The translations under genes were made by a program, and so were the position numbers. The notes below the pieces were generated by a model, which made no database searches, was not told the DNA's origin, and saw nothing but the letters and a program-made list of their open reading frames with translations. Of a DNA stretch of 64,000 nt, positions 59,593 to 64,000 are shown in pieces. Each line of letters starts with the position of its first letter. Positions within the stretch are counted from its first letter, which is position 1. The stretch spans positions 1,674,001 to 1,738,000 of the forward strand of contig NZ_VFMY01000001.1 of assembly GCF_006715305.1 (NCBI RefSeq), written 5' to 3'. The stretch comes from Arthrobacter sp. SLBN-100 (GTDB taxonomy: Bacteria > Actinomycetota > Actinomycetes > Actinomycetales > Micrococcaceae).

Positions 59593-60963
59593 TCACGCGT
59601 TGGCCTTGATGGCCGCGGCCAGGACCGCCAGGCCGTCGTTCAGCAGTTCATCGGTGATGACCAGCGGCGGCAGGAGGCGGATCACGTTGCCGTAGGTGCC
59701 GCAGGTGAGGATGATGACGCCTTCCTTCAGGCAGGCGGCGGCCACAGCCTTGGTCAGCTCCGGGTTGGGTTCCTTGGACCCCGCCTGGACCAGTTCGATG
59801 GCCAGCATGGCGCCGCGGCCCCGGACGTCGCCGATCACGGCAGAACCTGCACTGGCCAGCTCGCTCTGCAGTTCGCGGAGCCGGGCGGTGGCGAGGGATT
59901 CGATGTGGCGGGCACGGCTGTTGAGGTCGTATTCCTCCATGGAGCCGATGGAGGCGAGCGCGGCTGCGCACGCTACCGGATTGCCGCCGTAGGTGCCGCC
60001 CAGGCCGCCGGCGTGGACGGCGTCGAGCAGGTCTGCCCGGCCGGTGATGGCGGAGAGCGGCATGCCGCCGGCGATCCCCTTGGCCATGGTCAGGATGTCC
60101 GGAACCACGCCCTCGTGGTTGACCGCGAACCATTCACCCGTGCGGCAGAAACCGGACTGGACCTCGTCAGCGATGAAGACGATGCCCTTCTCCTTGGCCC
60201 ACGCTGCCAGTGCAGGCAGGAAGCCCTCGGCCGGGACAATGAAGCCGCCCTCACCCTGGATGGGTTCGATGATGATCGCGGCAACCTGGTCGGCGCCGAT
60301 CTGCTTTTCGATCATGGTGATGGCGCGCTTGGCGGCCTCGGCACCGGTGATCTCCGGGTTTTCCTCACGGTACGGGTAGCTCATGGGCATGCGGTAGACC
60401 TCGGGCGCGAACGGGCCGAAGTTGGTCTTGTACGGCATGGCCTTGGCAGTGAGTGCCATGGTGAGGTTCGTGCGGCCGTGGTAGGCGTGGTCGAAGGCGA
60501 CGACGGCGTCACGTCCGGTGGCGAGGCGGGCCACCTTGACCGCGTTCTCCACTGCCTCCGCGCCCGAGTTGAAGAGCACGGTGCGCTTCTCGTGGTCGCC
60601 GGGGGTGAGCCGGTTCAGCTGCTCTGCAACCGCCACGTAGCCTTCGTAGGGCGTGACCATAAAACAGGTGTGCGTGAAGTGTTCCACGGCTTCCTTCACG
60701 GCCCCGACGACGGCGGGATCGGATGCGCCCACGCTGGTCACGGCGATGCCTGAGCCCAGGTCGATGAAGGAGTTGCCGTCCACGTCGTGGATGATGCCGC
60801 CGTCGGCGTCGGCAACGTAAACCGGGACGCCGGAGGCGACGCCTGCGGCGACGACTGCCTTGCGCCGCTCGGCCAGGGCCAGCGACTTGGGGCCCGGGAA
60901 GTCGGCCTGGACGCGGCGCTTCTGCTCAAGGCGGAAGGTGATGTCTGATGCGGTGGTGGTCAT
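59593..60963 (-). CDS. gabT: 4-aminobutyrate aminotransferase GabT
   Basis: A 456-residue class III aminotransferase that converts 4-aminobutyrate and 2-oxoglutarate into succinate semialdehyde and glutamate. The PLP region has FNSGAEAVENAVKVAR, YHGRT, FIADEVQSGFCRTG and the PLP lysine in LTMAKGIAGGMPLSAI. The ATG at 60963 follows AGGAAAGG. It is the second gene of an operon with an aldehyde dehydrogenase, under a divergent PucR regulator, so the pathway is GABA or putrescine breakdown. Confidence 0.95.
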   Translation of the reverse strand: MTTTASDITFRLEQKRRVQADFPGPKSLALAERRKAVVAAGVASGVPVYVADADGGIIHDVDGNSFIDLGSGIAVTSVGASDPAVVGAVKEAVEHFTHTCFMVTPYEGYVAVAEQLNRLTPGDHEKRTVLFNSGAEAVENAVKVARLATGRDAVVAFDHAYHGRTNLTMALTAKAMPYKTNFGPFAPEVYRMPMSYPYREENPEITGAEAAKRAITMIEKQIGADQVAAIIIEPIQGEGGFIVPAEGFLPALAAWAKEKGIVFIADEVQSGFCRTGEWFAVNHEGVVPDILTMAKGIAGGMPLSAITGRADLLDAVHAGGLGGTYGGNPVACAAALASIGSMEEYDLNSRARHIESLATARLRELQSELASAGSAVIGDVRGRGAMLAIELVQAGSKEPNPELTKAVAAACLKEGVIILTCGTYGNVIRLLPPLVITDELLNDGLAVLAAAIKANA

Positions 60964-60985
60964 GGGAAACCTTTCCTGATGGTTC

Positions 60986-61054
60986 CTGGTGGTTGAGCTT
61001 GTGCCCGATGGTTGAGCTTGGCGAAACCGGGGTTTCGACGAGCTCAACCACCGG
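60986..61054. repeat. Palindromic repeat cluster with GGTTGAGCTTG units
   Basis: GGTTGAGCTTG at 60991-61001, GGTTGAGCTTGGCGAAACC at 61010-61028 and GGTTTCGACGAGCTCAACC at 61031-61049, the last two forming a hairpin with 17 of 19 paired bases. The right part (61031-61054) matches 27370-27393 with one mismatch. It sits in the gap between aldehyde dehydrogenase and gabT. Confidence 0.75.
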
Positions 61055-61062
61055 TAAGGGGA

Positions 61063-62493
61063 TTAAGCGTCCAGCGCACTCATCACGTGCTTGATGCGCG
61101 TGTAGTCCTCGACGCCGTACATGGAGAGGTCCTTGCCGTAGCCGGACTGCTTGAAGCCGCCGTGGGGCATTTCGGCGGTGAGCAGGATGTGGGTGTTGAT
61201 CCAGACGGCGCCGAAGTCCAGGTCGCGGCTGAGGCGCATGGCGGTGCCATGGTTGGAGGTCCACACGCTGGAGGCCAGGGCGTAGTCCACGTCATTGGCC
61301 AGCTCCACTGCTTCTTCCTCCGTGCTGAACTTCTGCACGGTGATGACCGGACCGAACGTCTCCAGCTGGACGATGCTGTCCGTCTGCTTCGCGCCGGTGA
61401 TGATGGTGGGCTCGAAGAAGAAGCCCTTCTCCCCCGCCCGGTGTCCGCCGGTTTCAATCCGGCAGTGTGCGGGCAGGTTCTCCACCACCGAGGTGACCTG
61501 GTTGAAGTGGTTCACGTTGTTCAGCGGGCCGAAGTAGTTGTCTTCGTCGTTCTGCGAGCCGGTGTTCAGGGTTTTGGTGTGCTCCACCATGGCGGCCACA
61601 ACGTCGTCATGCACGGACTCCTCCACCAGAACCCGGGTGATGGCGGTGCAATCCTGGCCGGCGTTAAAGAAGGCGAACTCGGCGATGGCCGCCGCGCTCT
61701 TCTTGATATCGGCGTCCTTGAACACGATGGCCGGTGCCTTGCCGCCCAGCTCCAGGTGGGCGCGCTTGAGGCCCTTCGCCGCGCCGGAGGCGACGGCGAT
61801 GCCGGCGCGCACCGAGCCGGTGATGGACACCAGTCCGGGGACCTTGTGGTCCACCATCATGGCGCCGGTCTTGCCGGTGCCCAGCACAACGTTCAGGACG
61901 CCGGCGGGCAGGATGTCGCCGGCGAGGCGGGCCAGGACCAGGGTGGACTCCGGGGTGGTATCCGAGGGCTTCAGGACAACAGTGTTGCCGGCCGCGAGCG
62001 CGGGGCCGATCTTCCAGATGGCCATCAGGAACGGGTAGTTCCAGGGGGCCACCTGGGCCACAACGCCGATGGGTTCACGGCGGACGTAGGAGGTGTGGCC
62101 CTCGAAGTACTCGCCGGCGGACTTGCCCTCGAGGATGCGTGCGGCTCCGGCGAAGAAGCGCAGCTGGTCGGCGCCGGCGGCGACTTCCTCAGAGGCAATC
62201 AGCGAGCGCACCTGGCCGGTGTTGCGGTGCTGCGCCTCCACCAGTTCGTCACTGTTGGCCTCGACGGCGTCAGCGAGCTTGAGCAGCATCAGCTGACGCT
62301 GGCCCGGCGTGACGTGCTTCCAGCTCTTGAAGGCTTCCTTTGCTGCGGCCATGGCCGCGTCCACATCCTCCTGGTCGGAGATGGGCGAGTGGGCCACCAC
62401 TTCACCGTTGGTGGGGTTCACGATGTCCAGCGTGCCGCTGCCGGCAGGCGTGACAAAAGAACCGTTGATGAAGTTCTGCAAGGTTTGGACCAC
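61063..62493 (-). CDS. Gamma-aminobutyraldehyde / aldehyde dehydrogenase
   Basis: About 476 residues of the NAD-dependent aldehyde dehydrogenase family. The catalytic Glu is in HLELGGKAP and Cys in FNAGQDCTAITR; WNYPFLMAIWKIGPALAAGNTVVLKPSD and GGFKQSGYGKDLSMYGVEDYT fit gamma-aminobutyraldehyde dehydrogenases of the YdcW/PatD kind. The GTG at 62493 has AGGAAAGAGG at about 9 bases; the TTG at 62502 would touch the ribosome site. It oxidises 4-aminobutanal to GABA, which GabT then uses, so the operon would break down putrescine. Confidence 0.88.
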   Translation of the reverse strand: MVQTLQNFINGSFVTPAGSGTLDIVNPTNGEVVAHSPISDQEDVDAAMAAAKEAFKSWKHVTPGQRQLMLLKLADAVEANSDELVEAQHRNTGQVRSLIASEEVAAGADQLRFFAGAARILEGKSAGEYFEGHTSYVRREPIGVVAQVAPWNYPFLMAIWKIGPALAAGNTVVLKPSDTTPESTLVLARLAGDILPAGVLNVVLGTGKTGAMMVDHKVPGLVSITGSVRAGIAVASGAAKGLKRAHLELGGKAPAIVFKDADIKKSAAAIAEFAFFNAGQDCTAITRVLVEESVHDDVVAAMVEHTKTLNTGSQNDEDNYFGPLNNVNHFNQVTSVVENLPAHCRIETGGHRAGEKGFFFEPTIITGAKQTDSIVQLETFGPVITVQKFSTEEEAVELANDVDYALASSVWTSNHGTAMRLSRDLDFGAVWINTHILLTAEMPHGGFKQSGYGKDLSMYGVEDYTRIKHVMSALDA

Positions 62494-62649
62494 GGTGTGC
62501 AACCTCTTTCCTGGGGGCCATCGGCGTCGAAACAGATGGATCTGACTGCCTTGAGCCTATGCCAGCGCCCCTGCGCCGTGAATAGCCACCTGCACACCCA
62601 TTCTGCTGCTTTTTAGTGCGGTTGACTAGCGCCCGTCTATCCTTGGTTC

Positions 62650-64000
62650 ATGGCCATTTCCCTTGCTGCCCTCCTGGGTATCAAATCCCTGAACCTGTCC
62701 AAAGTGGGGGTCGCCGAGACCACCTGGCACCAGGACATCAACTGGGTGGCTGTGACCGAACTGGAGGACCCGCAGCGCTTCATCAACGGCGGCGAACTCA
62801 TCCTCACCACCGGCCTGCGGCTGAAATCGGCCCCCGAGCAGCGGCGTTTTGTCCGCCAGGTGCAGCGGGCCGGCGCTGTGGGCATCGGCTTCGGGGTGGG
62901 GCTTTCGCATGAGGCAGTGCCGCCGGCCCTTCTTGCCGAGGCCAACCGCTGGGGCCTGCCCGTGGTGCAGGTCCCCTACGAGACGCCGTTCATCGCCGTC
63001 GGCAAGCTGGTGGCGGACGCGCAGTCCGCGGACCACTACGCCAAGCTGGAACGGCTGATTGCCGGGCACCAGGTCCTGGCGCGTGCGCTGCTGACGGGCG
63101 GCGGCCTGGCCGAGCTCCTGAAACACCTGGGCGGCATGCTCCGGGCGGACATTGCGCTCACCCAGTTCACGGCCCAGCTGTACAACAGCACCAAGGACAA
63201 TCCGCAGGCCGATACCTGGGCTTCCTACCCCATCCCCACCGGCCGGCGCGACGCCTGCACGCTGTGGGTCCGCAAGCCTTTCGAGGACTCCGGCATCATC
63301 GGGTACGCGCAGAACCTGATCAGCGTTGAGCTGAACAACATGGTCAAGCAGCGCCAGGCCGAGCGTGCCCTGTGCGGTCAGGTACTGGACGACGTGATCC
63401 ACGGAGCCCTGGAAACCAGCGAGGCCCAGCGCCGCCTGGCCGGCGTCGGCATCAACAGCACCCGCAAGAACGTGGTGCTGCTGGCCGTCTCCGCCGCCCA
63501 TCACAAGGCCCTGGTGAGCACCTCCGTGCCGCGCGAACTGGAGAAGTCCGTTGCCGCCGTCGTGGGCAAGGATCTGGTGCTGGTGATGAACGACGACGGC
63601 GGGGCGGCGCCGTCGCTGGCGCGGAAGCTGAGTGACCACCTGGCTGAGGCGGGGATCCACGCGACGATCGGCATCGGCGGGGCGTACACCAAGCCGAACG
63701 GCCTGCGCTGGAGCTACTTCGAGGCGCGGGACGCCGCCAGCCACGGGCTGCCGGTCAACGAGCCGGAGCGGCTGAGCCTGACGTCGCTGCTGCTGGCCAG
63801 TGAGGACGTGCCGCTGGCGGATATGGCCCACGAGTCACTGAACCCGCTGCGGACCTTCGATGCCGCCCATGGTGCCGAGCTGATGACCACGCTGGAAAGC
63901 TACCTGAACAACAACGGCTCGGTGGCCGCCGTCGCCGAGGAGCTTACGCTGCACCGGAACACGGTCAGGTACCGGCTGGCGCAGATCACCGAACTGACCG
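62650..64000 (+). CDS. PucR-family transcriptional regulator (cut by the right edge)
   Basis: The first 450 codons of an open frame with ATG at 62650. The N-terminal PucR domain reads SLAALLGIKSLNLSKVGVAETTWHQDINWVAVTELEDPQRFINGGELILTTG; a GGDEF-like/CdaR middle part follows, and the C-terminal helix-turn-helix YLNNNGSVAAVAEELTLHRNTVRYRLAQI is just complete at the end of the window. The few codons after it are missing. It is divergent from the aldehyde dehydrogenase-gabT operon across 156 bases and most likely activates it in response to a polyamine or GABA, as in other bacteria. Confidence 0.9.
   Translation, partial: MAISLAALLGIKSLNLSKVGVAETTWHQDINWVAVTELEDPQRFINGGELILTTGLRLKSAPEQRRFVRQVQRAGAVGIGFGVGLSHEAVPPALLAEANRWGLPVVQVPYETPFIAVGKLVADAQSADHYAKLERLIAGHQVLARALLTGGGLAELLKHLGGMLRADIALTQFTAQLYNSTKDNPQADTWASYPIPTGRRDACTLWVRKPFEDSGIIGYAQNLISVELNNMVKQRQAERALCGQVLDDVIHGALETSEAQRRLAGVGINSTRKNVVLLAVSAAHHKALVSTSVPRELEKSVAAVVGKDLVLVMNDDGGAAPSLARKLSDHLAEAGIHATIGIGGAYTKPNGLRWSYFEARDAASHGLPVNEPERLSLTSLLLASEDVPLADMAHESLNPLRTFDAAHGAELMTTLESYLNNNGSVAAVAEELTLHRNTVRYRLAQITELT

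Noticed and set aside
61012..62616. 534-codon plus-strand frame
   Set aside because: Antisense to the aldehyde dehydrogenase gene; no motif.

Overview
The window is chromosomal DNA of a high-G+C actinobacterium, most likely Arthrobacter or Pseudarthrobacter (Micrococcaceae). The base composition, the frequent GTG starts, the house-keeping set (MurB, YidC paralogue, HtpX, DEAD-box helicase, actinobacterial FprA, topoisomerase IB) and the catabolic genes (GABA pathway, ExaC/DUF779, NiCoT, GH13/ROK) all point that way. No phage, transposase, integrase gene, CRISPR array or rRNA was seen.

Layout. 1-4.4 kb: a winged-helix protein running off the left edge, murB, two hot-dog (MaoC) subunits, a small membrane protein, a DUF2797 protein and a CoA-ester lyase. 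4.5-6.9 kb: a divergent unit of monocupin plus nickel/cobalt permease on one side and a TetR regulator on the other, around a 32-bp palindrome. 7-12.3 kb: aldo/keto reductase, GH13 alpha-glucosidase divergent from its probable ROK regulator, an NAD-binding protein and a RibD/DHFR-like reductase. 12.3-15.1 kb: a second YidC, then a 1.6-kb island between an intact tRNA-Met and a displaced copy of its 3' half, carrying one secreted beta-propeller phytase whose last codons are read from the tRNA remnant; tRNA-Thr follows. 15.5-18.7 kb: DEAD-box helicase with a long structured leader, and a MOSC protein. 18.9-23.5 kb: a YgiB-like membrane protein, a YgiC-like ATP-grasp ligase, an APC permease and an acyl-CoA dehydrogenase in one direction.

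23.6-30.4 kb: SDR, MFS transporter with an N-terminally truncated HxlR regulator, reverse transsulfuration (CBS and cystathionine gamma-synthase), a glyoxalase-fold protein and an AlkA-like glycosylase. 30.4-35.3 kb: a NarL-type two-component system divergent from a small membrane protein and a multicopper oxidase. 35.3-36.4 kb: a DUF559/AbiEi-like nuclease gene framed by two 59-bp palindromic repeats. 36.4-44.8 kb: acyl-CoA ligase, small monooxygenase-fold protein, thioredoxin, ABC exporter pair, thioesterase, LysM protein, CBS-pair protein, tRNA-Tyr and YajQ. 44.9-48.9 kb: HtpX, an MFS remnant, FurA-KatA with a clear palindromic box, and DUF2461. 49-54.3 kb: amino-acid permease and the GAF regulator - ExaC - DUF779 aldehyde operon. 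54.4-64 kb: FprA, topoisomerase IB, RarD, an NDH-2-like flavoprotein, the GABA aminotransferase / aldehyde dehydrogenase operon and a divergent PucR regulator cut by the right edge.

Most genes are ordinary chromosomal genes. The least ordinary parts are the tRNA-Met island with its truncated phytase, the nickel permease/monocupin/TetR unit, the repeat-framed nuclease gene, the YgiB/YgiC/permease cluster in an organism expected to use mycothiol rather than glutathione, and two decayed genes (HxlR, MFS). Functions are assigned by reading motifs; no database search was possible.
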